Shown here: positions 1 through 11,326 of the stretch, one piece after another
Layout: each line of letters opens with the position of its first letter
Position numbering within the stretch: position 1 is the stretch's first letter
NCBI GenBank assembly: GCA_947561715.1
Contig: OX387198.1
Location: forward strand, 16,120,001 to 16,184,000
Direction of reading: 5' to 3'
DNA length: 64,000 nt
Origin: Ascidia mentula
Lineage: Eukaryota; Chordata; Ascidiacea; Phlebobranchia; Ascidiidae
Translations under genes and position numbers: made by a program
The notes under the pieces: model-generated
Seen by the model: only the letters and a program-made list of their open reading frames with translations
The model's database searches: none
What the model was told of the DNA's origin: nothing

Positions 1-3000
1 AAGATGCCTTTTGCAACAACTGGTGCGAAATAATCGTCAATTTGCAAGGTGTGAAATAAGAACTGAAGAAAAGTCATCTCCTTGGTGAAATCGATATTTC
101 GAATTATAATGTAGAAAAAGTAAGATATTTTCCCAAACAACTGACTGTTAGTTAAAGCTTGCAAAGCCCACTTTTTGGCAGAAGTTGTTTTACCGATTCC
201 AGCTTGGCCGATAACTCCCACAATATTGCCGTGCTTCTGCACGTATTTTTCTTTCGCTTTAACCTTGCGTTCTGGAAATTTTTTGTCTGCCTCCTTTTGC
301 GCTCTTTGCTTTGCCCAAGTAAACATTTGCTCTGGGGTGATGTCACCGGTCGGCCGATCGTAAACCTTAGCAAAGTCCTTTCTACGATGGTAATGTCCTT
401 CAGCTAGAAACTCGTCATTAATTCGTTGCGGTTTACTGACCATGCAAAGTTGGACTGGGATTATGGGTCGTTCGGAAAAATCAGCAAGAGTCGACTCTGT
501 GCTGGCGATGGACTCAACTCTGTCACGTAAATCTGACTTGAGACGCTCACCTAAAAATGTTTGTTAAATCATGTTACCAAGCTAAACAACAATGGTTTAC
601 GCATGATCGAAGTCGGTCATTCAGTAAACTTTTTATCAACCACAAAACTGATAAACATCAAACTGACATTGCACTGAACTAATGCAATGTAGCCAGCATG
701 ACTCGGTTTACATTTCTAAGATATTCCAAGCTTACTTTTGTCCTGCGTATCATCAACTGCCTGGACAACCTCGGTTTCTTTTTGGATTAGGTTGACGGTG
801 GATGGCAGTTGATTGAAATTTCCCTGAACACCAACATTACTATATTCAATCTTTGCTTCACTTGCTACAACCTTTTGTGAAGGACCTTCAAAATTATACA
901 CAACAATGTTCATAATTTCAAACTATGTACATCCCCAACATTGAAGACAGAATTCCAAAAATAAAATAACAAATTTAACATGTCCTAGATGCAAAACCTT
1001 TTAATCACTACAAGCAAGGTAACAGAAGTAAACAAAACAACAACGGTTTACAAGTGCATGATCGCAGTCGGTTATGCAGTAAACTTTTCGTCAACTACAA
1101 AAATGATAAACTTTCAAACTGACATTGCATTGAAATAAAGCACATAGCCAATATGACTCGGTTTATGTTTCTAAGAAATTCCAAGCTTACTTTTATCCTG
1201 GGTTTTAACACCTGCCAGGACAGCCTCGGTTACTTTAGGATTAGGTTGTTGATAATTTTGTGAACAGACCAAAAATATACAGAATAATCCTGATATCTTT
1301 ATCTATTGAATGCCTAACGTTTCAGGCTAGGTTTTTCGAATAAATAGAAAGTGTTGGATTGTATCTGATGCAAATGCCAATATGAGTGTGAGAAAAAGAC
1401 CAATGCAGAAACTCACCAACACGTTTGTTCTGAATGCTGCTCGTGTGATGCTTTAAGGGCAAACCACAGGAACTTCGTATCGATGTACTGCGAGTTTTAG
1501 CTTCACGTTTGTCATTCTTCTTCTTACCTTCAGTTCAATATTTGTTAAAGTTCGTTATGTTGACACCATTGCACACCAGTGTACCAAATATATCATGCCA
1601 TTTTAATGCTTATGTAGCCGATAACAGCTCTCAAACACTCCTTGCAACAGCTCGTCACTTTATTCAACTGCGCCCCGGCCAATCTCAAAATTAACACACG
1701 CCGACATGCATCACCAGACACACGGACACACATGACTACATACAAAATCGCGACAATGCCCCCCCCCCCCCCCCCCAACTAACATAATTTTGCCCTCGAA
1801 ATAAAACGTGGTACACTTTACACACATAGTCACACTACAACACATAGTCACACTACAACACATAGTCACGCTACAACACATAGTCACACTACAACACATA
1901 GTCACACTACAACACATAGTCACACTACAACACATAGTCACGCAAGTAAACGTCGCACCCGTCCGCGGAGGGACGTTCCACCGTCCCCAAGGGGAGAAAT
2001 GTCTACGTCCGATGTAGTATTTTCATCGGAGTCGAAGTGAGATTCGTCCTCCTCAGGTTGTAGCCAGTTATTAGGCATTGTTTCTGCCTCGAATCTCCTT
2101 AACTGGTCTGTGTGTACTACCTTTAGTGGATGATCCGAAGACTTTTTGTACAAACTTTTGGACAGCTTTCGTGTCACAAGGAATGATCCTGTCCACCCTC
2201 TTCCGAGTTTTTGCTTTCCAAGCGGTAGATAGTAATACCACACAAACTGGCCAACGCGTACGCGTTTCGTATTGCCTGGCGCATGTCTTCCACATACTGA
2301 CACGGACATTCTGTATCATGATGATATGGAGAAAGTCCCCATATCAGATCCAGAGGAACATTCACTTTCCGTCCGAGCATAAGTTTGTTAGGGGTGTATT
2401 TGGTGGACTCGTGGACCGATGATCTGTAAGCCATCATTACGAAAGGAAGGTGAATATCCCAATCATTATGGTTATCTTTAACATAAGACGAAAGCATTTG
2501 CAATAAAGTTCGATTAAATCTTTCTACAAAACCTGATGATTGCGGATGGTAAGGGGTCGGTCGTGTTTTGTTGATGTCCAACAAACGGCAAACTTTTGCA
2601 AAAAGATTGCTCTCTAAATCACGGCCTTGATCAGAATACAAGGAGACGGAAATTCCAAACCGAGTAAAAATCCACTTAACCAGAGTTTCGGCGACCAACT
2701 CAGCTCGTTGGTTTGGCAAAGGAAAGCATTCTGTCCACTTTGTAAAGTAATCAGACACGACAAGTATGTGCTTGTTACCGAGATCAGTGATAGGAAGCGG
2801 CCCTAAAAAATCAATTCCGATCCGTTGCATCGGTAAATGGCTTCCCTCCTGAACAAGTTGGGCGCGGTGACGTCCATGTGTTGGCTTCCGTTTAGCACAG
2901 TGGTTCTCAAACTGTGGTACGCGTACCACTCCTGGTACGCGAGAGCTTTTCAAGTGGTACGTGATGTAGTCTACTCTATACAATTTGCCGCACTTTACAG

Positions 3001-6000
3001 AAGCCAAAAAAATTCAACTGTGCAAGAATTTCACGTTGATACTATTGCGTCACAAATGCACAATAAAGAAATCCAAGCAACTGATGGTCATGTTGGCTAA
3101 ATTGTTATTCATTAGTGGTATGACATAATAGTTATGGTATAGTAATACGGTGGTACGCAGTGTAATAAAAACAAATGAGCGGTACGTGATTGGAAAAAGT
3201 TTGAGAAACACTGGTTTAGCACAAGTAACGCACCACCTGCACCAATGTTTTATGTCCTCAAGCATTCCAGGCCAAACAAATCGAATTCTTCTCGAAGTTC
3301 TGGCAATACCTACGTGGCCTGCCGTTCGTAAGGTGTGTAACTGGTAAAAAATGTCCCTCCTCACGCTGTGGGGCGCTACTATCAATAGGAATTCACCTTC
3401 ATCGGTGTACTATATTCGGTAAAGCACTCTGTGGTTAACCTCTAAGTGATCCCACTGAGAGTAATACTTCTCACTACCTGTCGCTTCAAGGAAATTTGAT
3501 AAAGGAGGTTTGTGTTGGCTAAGGCTTTTGAATCGTAATTTAGCACAAATCCCAGTGTCTTCAATTTTCATCGAGCGTATGTCTACGCTACTCCAAGTTT
3601 CCAGCCAATTACTGTCCTGTTTTGAACAGGATGAAATCTGCAGAACTTGTCCCTCATGAAAGCTGGCAGCGGAACTGCAATCAATGCATACCTCCCGGCA
3701 ACAGCGCTGCCTCGACAACCCGTCTGCATTCACGTGTTTCTTTCCCGGTCTGTGGACGATTTCAAAGTTGTAAGTGTCCAGTGTAGTCAACCATCTGGCA
3801 AGCATTCCTTCCAATTCCTTAAAGTGCAAAAGCCACTGCAATGAAGCGTGGTCAGTACGTAGCACAAACCTTCGACCCCACAAAAAATGGCGAAAATGCT
3901 TGACATAGTAAACAATTGCGAGCAACACTCTATATGTAGCACAATAGTGTATTTCAGATTTGTTTAGTGTTCGACTGGCATAAGCTACGACCCGTTCTTT
4001 GCAGTTGACAAGCTGTGACAACACGCCTGCTAAATTCGTTTCACTGGCATCTGTGTCCAAAATAAAGGGATCAGTGCGTGTAGGATAACTAAGCATAGGA
4101 GCAGTGACAAATAATTTTTTTAACAAATTAAAAGCCTTTTGACAGTGGAAATCCAAGCAAAAGTCACTTTATCTCGCGTAAGAGCAGTTAAGAGATCAGC
4201 AATGGTTGCGAAATGCTGTATAAATCTTCGATAGTATGACGCAAAGCCCAAGAACTCACGTACTTATTTAACTGACATCGGGGTCTTACACTCCTGAACC
4301 GAGATGGTTTTTGCCCGGTCGCAGCTAACGCCACTGTCAGATACAATGCGGCCCAAAAACTTTGTGGATTTGGCAAACAATTTGCACTTGCTCGGTTTCA
4401 ATTTTAATCCAGCCCGTCGTAACCGAACAAACACTTCGCGAAGTCGGGCTATTCCTGAATTTTAAGCAAAAGAAAACAACAACCTCGATGTAAACTAGAC
4501 ATGAATCCCACAAGATTCCCCTTAGTATTTCTTCCATGAGGCGCTCAAATGTAGTAGGAGCATTCGTGAGACCAAAACACATGACTTTAAATTAAAATAA
4601 ACCGTTTCCAGGGACGTTGAAAGCGGTTTTTTCCTTGTCGGTTTCGCTCATCTCCACTTGCCAATACCCGCTAGCGAGGTCCAATGTGCTAAAGTATTTT
4701 GCGTTGCCAACACTATCCAAAATTTCCTTAATTTTAGGCAAAGGATAGGTGTCTTTTAGTGATGTCTTGCACCGGTTCGGGGTACCCGGACCCGGCCGGA
4801 TATTGACCAATTTTCAATACCCGGATCCTAAAAACGGACAAACATTTCGCTAATTACTCGTTTTTGGGACCCAGTCTGTGATACTCGCCGACTTCCGATT
4901 TTTCTGTTGTATGTTATTAAGGTTTTTCGTGACGTGATGTACCATATTAATAAACGCCCACGTTTATTTGTTCCACTCATGATAAGCTAACCTTAACATA
5001 GCATTCTGTTTGGCAATCAAACATTTTTGCCATACCGATAAAATACACGAATCGGTGTTAACAAACTGCCGGATCCAAATTATCCGGCCGGATTTGATTG
5101 ATAACTATCCGGATCCGGCCGAGTCGGATAATTTGGAACTGGGAACATCAGTAGTGTCTTTGCGAGTAACTTCATTAAGCTTTCGGTAATCCACACAGAA
5201 ATGGTACGTTCCATCTTTTTTAGGGACAAGAACAACGGGAGAAGCCAAAGGCCCATTGCAGCGCTCAATTACACCTGCTTCGAGCATTTTTTCAATCTCA
5301 GCCTCCACAAATTTTTCTTTTCTGCCACGTTACTCGACGCGGTCGTTGCCGAATTGGTCTGGCATTTCCTGTGTCGATGCAATGTTTAACAAGAGACGTT
5401 CGCCCCAGTGTCCCGTGTTTATCGACAAACACATCGAAAAAATTCTCTGAGGAGCTTGCGCACATGCGTTCGGTCATTTTCTGACAGATGTTCACAATTA
5501 CTTAGTAGGCATTTTAAATGGTTTGGCAAATCGGTTGGAGCGGAAGGAATGGGCGGAACAGAACAAAATTGCGATAACAAAATAGTGTTTCTGCCGAATA
5601 GTAATTTCCCATTGGCACAATCTAACAGGGCGTTATTGGCACGCAAAAAATCCAAGCCAAGTATACCCGTGCAAAAACCAAGATCGGTCACAATTAATTT
5701 ACATGCAAGCCTTATAGTGCCTGCGGAGAGTTCGACATTTTTTACTCCTAATGTGCGTAAACGTGTGCCATTTACAGCATTTAATTTGGTGGAACATATG
5801 GACAGATTTGACATGTTACAATAACATTTATCTAAAACTGATACCATTAAACCAGTATCGATAAGAAAAGAGTGTAATTTGACTGAATTATCAATAGAGA
5901 AATGGGCATACCATACATTGTTGTTGTCCAAAGCCGTATGAGTCATCACTGGTGTGCCGGCTAAAACAGCAGCTAGCGGCGATTTAAAGGTCTTTGTGCC

Positions 6001-7241
6001 GCGAGTCGCCTTGGTTCCAATCACTCGCCCGATAACCTCTGCGTTGAAGCGGACTCTGGTTGCAATTCCACTCATGGTGCCCAAACTGCACGCAGCAGTG
6101 GCATGACGTAGCAGTCTGTCACTGAATAGATGCATGACTGCTGTAGGCTTCCAAAGAACTCAGCAAATCCACAGCTTCCTGGAGACTCTTTGGGTTTTTA
6201 ACAAGCAAACTGCTTTGTAAATGAGGCTTATCACAACCAGTGATAAATCGTTGAACTAAAAGATCTTCTACACATTTATTAGGCAGTTGTGGATGACCCA
6301 CTTTCTGTAAATGTCTTAATCGATTGCCAAATTCATGATAGGTTTCATCAGGTTTTCTCAGTGCCGTGTGAAACAAGCTTCTCGCTCGCGGCGCATTTGA
6401 ATGTGTGAAATGATTGTTGAAAGCCATACAAAGATCCTCATAGCACCGCTTTTTCTCTGTGGGTATTAAGTCTTGTATTAAGAGAGCTGGGCCTCGTAAA
6501 CTAGCAGAGAGATGAATTCCCCTTTGTTGATTATTCCAATTATTGACCACAGATACGTTTTCGAAATATAGTTTAAACTGCTGCCAGTTTCTTTTCCAAG
6601 GCACACAGTCTCACATCCATATCATAAAATCCCAGAGGGTCCTGGCGTGCTCGCAACTGTAGCCGATAACAGCTCTCAAACACTCCTTGCAACAGCTCGT
6701 CACTTTATTTAACTGCTCCCTGGCCAATCTCAAAATTAGCGAGACACACACCGACATGCATCACCAGACACACGGACACACATGACTACATACGCACAAA
6801 ATCGCTACACTTATTTCATGAGTTAAACAACTATGCATGGCAGTAAATTAAATAAATTTTAACATAAGTGCAAGAAAAATAAGTGCTTTTACTGTTTCTG
6901 CAGCAGTTGAAGGTGAATGACACTTGGTTAACATTTCCTTGAACACCAACATTACTATTTTCAATCTTTGCTTCACTTGCTACAACCTTTTGTATAGGAC
7001 CTACAAAATTACACACAACAATGTTCAACATTTCAAACTATGCACATCCCCAACATTAAAGACAGGGTTTCAAATATATAATAACAAGTTCGACATGCCC
7101 CAGATGCAAAACATTTTATTCACTACAAGCAAGGTAACAGCAGTAAAGCGAAACAACAACGAATTACTTACCAGCAGATGTTGAAGGCTCATCATCTTTT
7201 ATTTGACAAGCACTTTCTTCGCTGATCTTGTCAGCGTCCAT
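1..7241 (-). CDS. NACHT-domain (NLR-like) protein, 5' part of gene, open at window start
   Basis: Likely a cytosolic innate-immune or death-signalling NTPase of the NLR/STAND class. The exon at 1-550 reads openly off the window edge and holds a Walker A, GVIGQAGIGKTTSAKKWAL, after a Lys/Glu-rich stretch; the following TNSQLFGKISYFFYIIIR fits the NACHT beta-strand after the P-loop. The acceptor at 551-552 is phase 1 and matches the donor of the exon at 736-885 (begins PSQKVVASEAKIE, ends VDDTQDK). A first exon with ATG at 7241 and donor after 7172 starts MDADKISEESACQIKDDEPS, also phase 1. A diverged copy of the 736-885 exon lies at about 6900-7000, and a partial one at about 1194-1245. A Ty3/gypsy element occupies 1613-6809, between these exon copies. 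Which N-terminal exon copies are used cannot be decided here. The NACHT call is firm; the full exon chain is inferred from splice phases. Confidence 0.75.
560..1250 (-). repeat. Tandem duplication of an NLR N-terminal exon and its flanks
   Basis: Bases about 560-1030 and 1030-1250 repeat each other with divergence: both contain a stretch ending in CTGACATTGCA, a TGACTCGGTTTA block and the exon end before the splice donor AAGTAAGCTTGG (minus strand). The second copy keeps only the 3' end of the exon, reading KVTEAVLAGVKTQDK. A third copy of the exon start with its flank is at about 6870-7160. This looks like old unequal exchange within the NLR gene. Confidence 0.7.
1256..1612. other. Intronic or intergenic stretch, nothing recognised
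   Basis: Between the partial NLR exon copy and the gypsy element. No coding, RNA or repeat signal recognised; it ends in CTTA, the left target-site duplication of the gypsy element. Confidence 0.5.
1613..1755 (-). repeat. 3' LTR of the old gypsy element
   Basis: Matches 6658-6809 over its whole length with about five substitutions and two short indels. Its inner edge abuts the long C run at 1759-1777, which is the poly-G polypurine tract on the element's strand. Confidence 0.9.
1823..1942. repeat. 18-bp tandem repeat, about seven units
   Basis: The unit CACATAGTCACACTACAA is repeated almost perfectly, with a few A/G changes. It lies in the gypsy element between the integrase region and the polypurine tract. 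Open frames across it are low-complexity artefacts. Confidence 0.95.
2898..3213. mobile_element. hAT-type MITE nested in the gypsy integrase region
   Basis: A 316-bp element with terminal inverted repeats CAGTGGTTCTCAAACT and AGTTTGAGAAACACTG. A perfect 8-bp target duplication, GTTTAGCA, is at 2890-2897 and 3214-3221. It holds no transposase, so it is non-autonomous. It belongs to the same family as 9146-9549: shared GTGGTACGCGTACCACT near the left end and shared internal sequence. Confidence 0.93.
4758..5153. mobile_element. Second hAT-type MITE nested in the gypsy RT region
   Basis: A 396-bp insertion bounded by a perfect 8-bp duplication, GTGTCTTT (4750-4757 and 5154-5161). The ends are TAGTGATGT and its near-inverse ACATCAGTA; a CCGGATCC/CCGGCCGG-rich subterminal region is palindromic. 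The start resembles hAT ends of the TAGNGNTGCACCG type. It has no coding capacity and belongs to a different family from 2898-3213. Confidence 0.85.
6658..6809 (-). repeat. 5' LTR of the old gypsy element
   Basis: Pairs with 1613-1755. Read leftward, the next bases contain GCGAGCACGCCAGGACCCT (6636-6654), the same motif that follows the 5' LTR of the young gypsy element near 38092, so it is probably the primer-binding region. Confidence 0.9.
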
Positions 7242-8290
7242 ATAAGTTAATGTTGGTCTACATGTTTATAATTTATCAAGTCATTTAATACATAAAATAT
7301 CCTATAAGGTAAAAATATGTTTAACCTTTTTTTTCTGTTAAATTAGTAATGTGCGTACTTAGTGGTAGCTATTTTTAGGTCATCGTTTGCTGTTTATTTG
7401 TAGCACACTTAACCAGAAGGTATTGCTTGAAATGAAATTAACTACAAAACGAGGCAACATAAAAACAAAAACATAAATTTACACACAGTGATTTAGAACT
7501 TAAATCAAAAGTTGGTAACACCATAAACCTCAGGTAAGTGCTTTAAATAACTTTTAACTTTTCGGCTATCAAAGAAACTCTATCTATTTACTTGAACACG
7601 AACCCAAGAAACAACTTGACAAGCCTGTGTAAATGTGTTACCATAGCCTATGAAAGCAATCAAGTGTGACGTTTTCTTCAGGTTAAAATTACAAATCGGG
7701 CTTTCAGCAACGCTTACCTACAATTCCTGCAGTAGCACGGCGCCTTCTTTTGTATTTTAATTTTAAGAGTTTCCGCTACGTATATAACATACGTCCTCCG
7801 TCGGTAACGATGCAACAATACTGCATCGACTTCATGATGTTCATCAATTATTCTTTGTGACATTGTGACTGTTTGTAATTATACTTCGCATGCATTCACA
7901 TCTTGCTTTTTGATTAAATCGTATCGAACACCCTTCTTTGACATGAGTAAATCCTCATTGGGATTAATCAAACTAACCATTGGTTTATCCACACATATCT
8001 ATGTATATATCGACTGGCCCTAAACCACAAGTAGTTAAGTTAAGTTAAGGAAACGATCAAAGGAAATTGGGTCGTTGCGTCGAACGCTGAACTGAAAATA
8101 GTTGTGTACACTGTTTATTACAAACCCCAGGGTATTTTACTTTGTATTTTGTTTCAAAATTTCCTGTTACTCAAAGTTTTTGCTATGAATTGATGTTGGA
8201 AGTGGCCAACCAAACTGTCTATAAGTTAGCAACACAAACGTAACAATTGATCGTGCGAAAAAAGAATACAAATTGAACAAATATTTTCAC
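7242..8290. other. Upstream region of the NLR gene, no gene recognised
   Basis: AT-rich, between the NLR start codon (minus strand) and the duplicated block. It should hold the NLR promoter, but no element could be fixed with confidence. No other coding or RNA signal seen. Confidence 0.4.
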
Positions 8291-9640
8291 TGAAACATCG
8301 TTGGTCGAGAGTTTTGCTGCGTGATCATTGTTGCGTCACAAAGAAAACTTTTTCAACAATCGCTGGGGCGTAAACTTCTCTTGTTTGAGGTTATTGTGCG
8401 AACAAAAGTGTTTTCCGAAACGATTGACGACAAAGAATCCACGCGTCGCTATAATCACGCGGTCGTCAGCGCTGGTTGACGAAACAAACGTGATCTCCCT
8501 GAGGATTTTGTTTGCTGGGACGTTGGTTTACTTCACGAAGGCTAGAATAATCACATGACTGTAGCATTTCGCTCAAATCCAAGCATGGTAGATGTGAACG
8601 AGTCATTTTCTGAAATATACAGCAGATGTAAAATGTGTTTTTACTTGTCATTACTTAACTTAGCAAAAATGAACCACTTTTGAATGTGAGTGCAACGAAT
8701 CAACGACTTTATTGCATTAATTTGGGTTTAAAAGTACAACTTTAGGTAAGAAAAAAAGAAACAAATTCAACAAAAGTATTTCAAGCGACGGTTAACGATA
8801 AAGTGTTTGGTTTCACTCCATGCGTCGCTATGATCAAAACAAACGTGATCTCTGAGCATTTTATTCGCTGGGGCGTTGGTTTACTTCACGAAGAAGAAAC
8901 AGGAATCTCTCCTTACCAACTGATTGGAAGAGAACTTTCCCATCGATTCGCAGAAAACTTGTCCAAGCGGACCACAGAAGAATTAACGGAGTAGCGACAA
9001 GATACATAAAAATTCAGTGCTGGAGCTCAGGTTTTAGACATAAAAACCATAATGCTTGTAAAACAATCTTTCCATAGGTATATTATTAACTTAAAAATTG
9101 ATGAATGTAGCATTTCGCTGAAAGCAAAGAATGGTTGGTGTAAACCAGTGGTTCTCAAACTGTGGTACGCGTACCACTAGTGATACGCGACAGCTTTTCA
9201 AGTGATACGCGACAGCTTTTCAAGTGATACGCGATTTAGTCTAATCTATACAATTTGCCGCACTTTGCAGAAGCCAAAACCGCTGCAAATACATGATGTC
9301 GGTTTTCTTTATTGTGTATTTGTGACGTGAAATTGTTGCACTGTTGAAGTAATTCTGACATCGTGTATTCAACTGTGCAACAATTTCACGTTGATACTAT
9401 TGGGTCACAAATGCCCAATAAAGAAATCCAAGCAACTGGTTATTCATTGGTGGCATGTCATAACAGTTATGGTATAGTAATACGGTGGTACGCAGTGTAT
9501 TAAAAAACAAATGAGCGGTACTTGATTGGAAAAAGTTTGAGAAACACTGGTGTAAACGAATCATTTTCAATGAAATATTCGCGTCGTATTTCTTCGAAGA
9601 TTTTAGTAACTTGTTTTATTTTTAGCAAACAAAATATTTA
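8290..9640 (+). repeat. Local tandem duplication holding a 63-codon open stretch
   Basis: Segments at about 8330-8640 and 8790-9620 are diverged copies. Both contain CGCTGGGGCGT, an ACAAACGTGATCTC block, GTTGGTTTACTTCACGAAG and TGTAGCATTTCGCT, and then a shared stretch read as GAACGAGTCATTTTC or AACGAATCATTTTC; the second copy is split by a hAT MITE. The second copy has an open stretch (8803-8994, no ATG start) with a protein-like run, SPYQLIGRELSHRFAENLS, that I do not recognise. It may be an old exon. Confidence 0.55.
9146..9549. mobile_element. hAT-type MITE, same family as 2898-3213
   Basis: A 404-bp element with ends CAGTGGTTCTCAAACT and GTTTGAGAAACACTG and a perfect 8-bp target duplication, GTGTAAAC (9138-9145 and 9550-9557). 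It is longer than its relative because a segment around GATACGCGACAGCTTTTCAA is repeated at 9180-9230 and there is extra internal sequence. Non-autonomous. Confidence 0.93.
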
Positions 9641-9659
9641 ATTGCGTTGCAAAAATATT

Positions 9660-10182
9660 AAATATAAAACGAATTACCCTACCATTTTGAAACATGATGA
9701 CTTCGTTTCCGGTTCTATAAGGGAGCACGCAATTAGTCGAGTACCTGGAATTGGCGGAAACTATGCACAAAGAATGGTTGACAAGGGATACTCACAGGTA
9801 AATGGAGTTAATGGGAGAATCGAGCCGAGCGTCAACGAGAGACCGCGTCGAACCGACATTTCATAATGGTTTGAGATAAATCTCTGACGCCCACTGGCGG
9901 TAAACTACAGCTTAGTTAAACACTCATTTGCATAAAAAAATTCTTTTGACTTCAATTTTTCTTGGTCCACAAAAGTTAAAAGAGAAAGAGTGGTGTCGTC
10001 ATTACAATCAGTGCGTCCACTTTAAAATATTGTTGTCAATATTGATGACGTCAATAGCGTCTTATCCAAAGCATTTGTTCGATTTCATACACAATCCAGA
10101 GCTCCGCAAACTCAAAACAAATAAAAATCATTCAGTTGAACCCGTGAAGAGCAATCTACAAAAACCTGAACTAGAAAATTAG
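9660..10182 (+). CDS. BAF-like (barrier-to-autointegration factor family) gene, possibly degenerate
   Basis: The first exon, up to the donor CAG|GTAAAT at 9799, reads KHDDFVSGSI and then SRVPGIGGNYAQRMVDKGY. This follows the BAF pattern: KHxDFV at the N-terminus, then a helix-hairpin-helix with GIG and a (K/R)G(Y/F) end. BAF is a DNA-bridging chromatin and nuclear-envelope protein of about 89 residues. A second open stretch (about 9917-10182, ending in TAG) joins in phase and has FLGPQKLKEKEWCRHYNQC, which aligns only loosely with the BAF region FLVLKKDEDLFREWLKD. No in-frame ATG precedes the first exon, since a stop lies just upstream, so the gene needs an upstream start exon or is a relic. 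A hAT MITE and tandem duplication lie directly upstream. The N-terminal motif is good; the second exon is weak. Confidence 0.5.
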
Positions 10183-10189
10183 TGCGCGA

Positions 10190-11320
10190 ATAGAAAAAAA
10201 ACATAAATATTGAAAAAGAAATGTAGAAACCAGTTGCAATTCCACAATGTTATTTATTCACTGAGTGAAAAGCGAACAATGTAAATAACCTTTTTGTAAC
10301 ATAAAATATAAACTTAGGATACTTCTTCGCCCATCTCTGATCGAAAACATTGATAGTTAACATTTGTTGGTTTTGCAAACACCGAAGCACCTACATACTT
10401 CAATTTATTTTTCTCAGACGCAAAATTCTCATATAACACCTAGTTTTCATTACCGACACTTTCGGCCTGCTTGGTGGATCCCCCTTCTGAGTCAATGCAA
10501 CGTTCAGTCAGTGGAAGCAAAGTTTTTGCTTGTTCAACATGCTTTAAAGCTCATATTCATTCTGCCGTTGGATGCCAAGAGTCAATTCTATCAGGTTCAG
10601 AATTGACGAGTCTATTTCCATTAAACTTGAGTTGTGAAACCTTGGAACAAAGAAATTTTCCCAGAATGAGACTTCATGCAACCGATTTAAACTGATCAAA
10701 CACTGGAGTTTGGAGGAAAAGAAACCAAACAGTGTTGTTGAAATGCGATTGTTCATCGTGCAACTTAGAGATTTGCTAAAAACGAAAGCCTTTTCAAAGC
10801 TTTTTTCTAACAAATGTAATTTAGAAACATAACTGACGGTTTTGTAAATCTTCAAGACAAACATGTAATTTAACCAGCTGAATTAAACCGACCAATACAT
10901 ATGGATCTGAATCTTTGTCAATGTGAATTTTTACAAACAGAGCTTTCATACGCAACCGCCTAATATAACTGCTACCAACCCACTCAGTTTAATATAAACC
11001 TTGTGCAAGTAAGTTTGCTGCTGCATTTTTTGTTTGTTTTTTTCAAACTAGCATAACATATATTATATACAAAACAAATCGACTAGGAATCGTTTTTTAG
11101 ATTATTTAAATGGTTTAGTGCGTTTTACACATTCTGTTGAATGGGTTTACAACCAGTGTTATAAAATGCAAGGTGTAAATCTTAAAGGAGTGATTATTAA
11201 TTAAACATATTTTTAACCCAAATGTAAAATACTTGAAGTTTATAAATATTTTACTCACAACTATATTCAATATAAGCTGTTGTGAACGATTGCTTTGTGG
11301 TCCTAAACCTGGAGGCAAGC
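10190..11320. other. Intergenic stretch, nothing recognised
   Basis: AT-rich DNA between the BAF-like gene and the ZP gene terminus. The open frames here have no protein-like features that I recognise. Confidence 0.4.
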
Positions 11321-11326
11321 TGTCAG

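Larger units (their letters stand above)
1613..6809 (-). mobile_element. Ty3/gypsy LTR retrotransposon, old and broken
   Basis: LTRs of about 145-150 bp start TGTAGCC and end in a near-palindromic CGCTACA or CGCGACA; they flank a leftward internal region, with a CTTA target duplication at 1609-1612 and 6810-6813. Parts, in the element's own order: primer-binding region at about 6636-6654, gag-like region (about 6119-6604), retropepsin with a DTG motif (about 5420-6135), reverse transcriptase (about 4190-5310), RNase H (about 3410-4156), integrase with HHCC zinc finger and core (about 2170-3385), an 18-bp tandem repeat, and a poly-G polypurine tract beside the 3' LTR. The coding region is a fossil with several breaks, perhaps eight to ten. 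Two hAT MITEs are nested in it. LTR divergence of a few percent plus indels gives a moderate age. It sits inside the NLR gene. Confidence 0.9.

Noticed and set aside
1711-2017. Open frames with MCCSVT or QHIVTL repeats
   Set aside because: Low-complexity translation of the 18-bp tandem repeat in the gypsy element.
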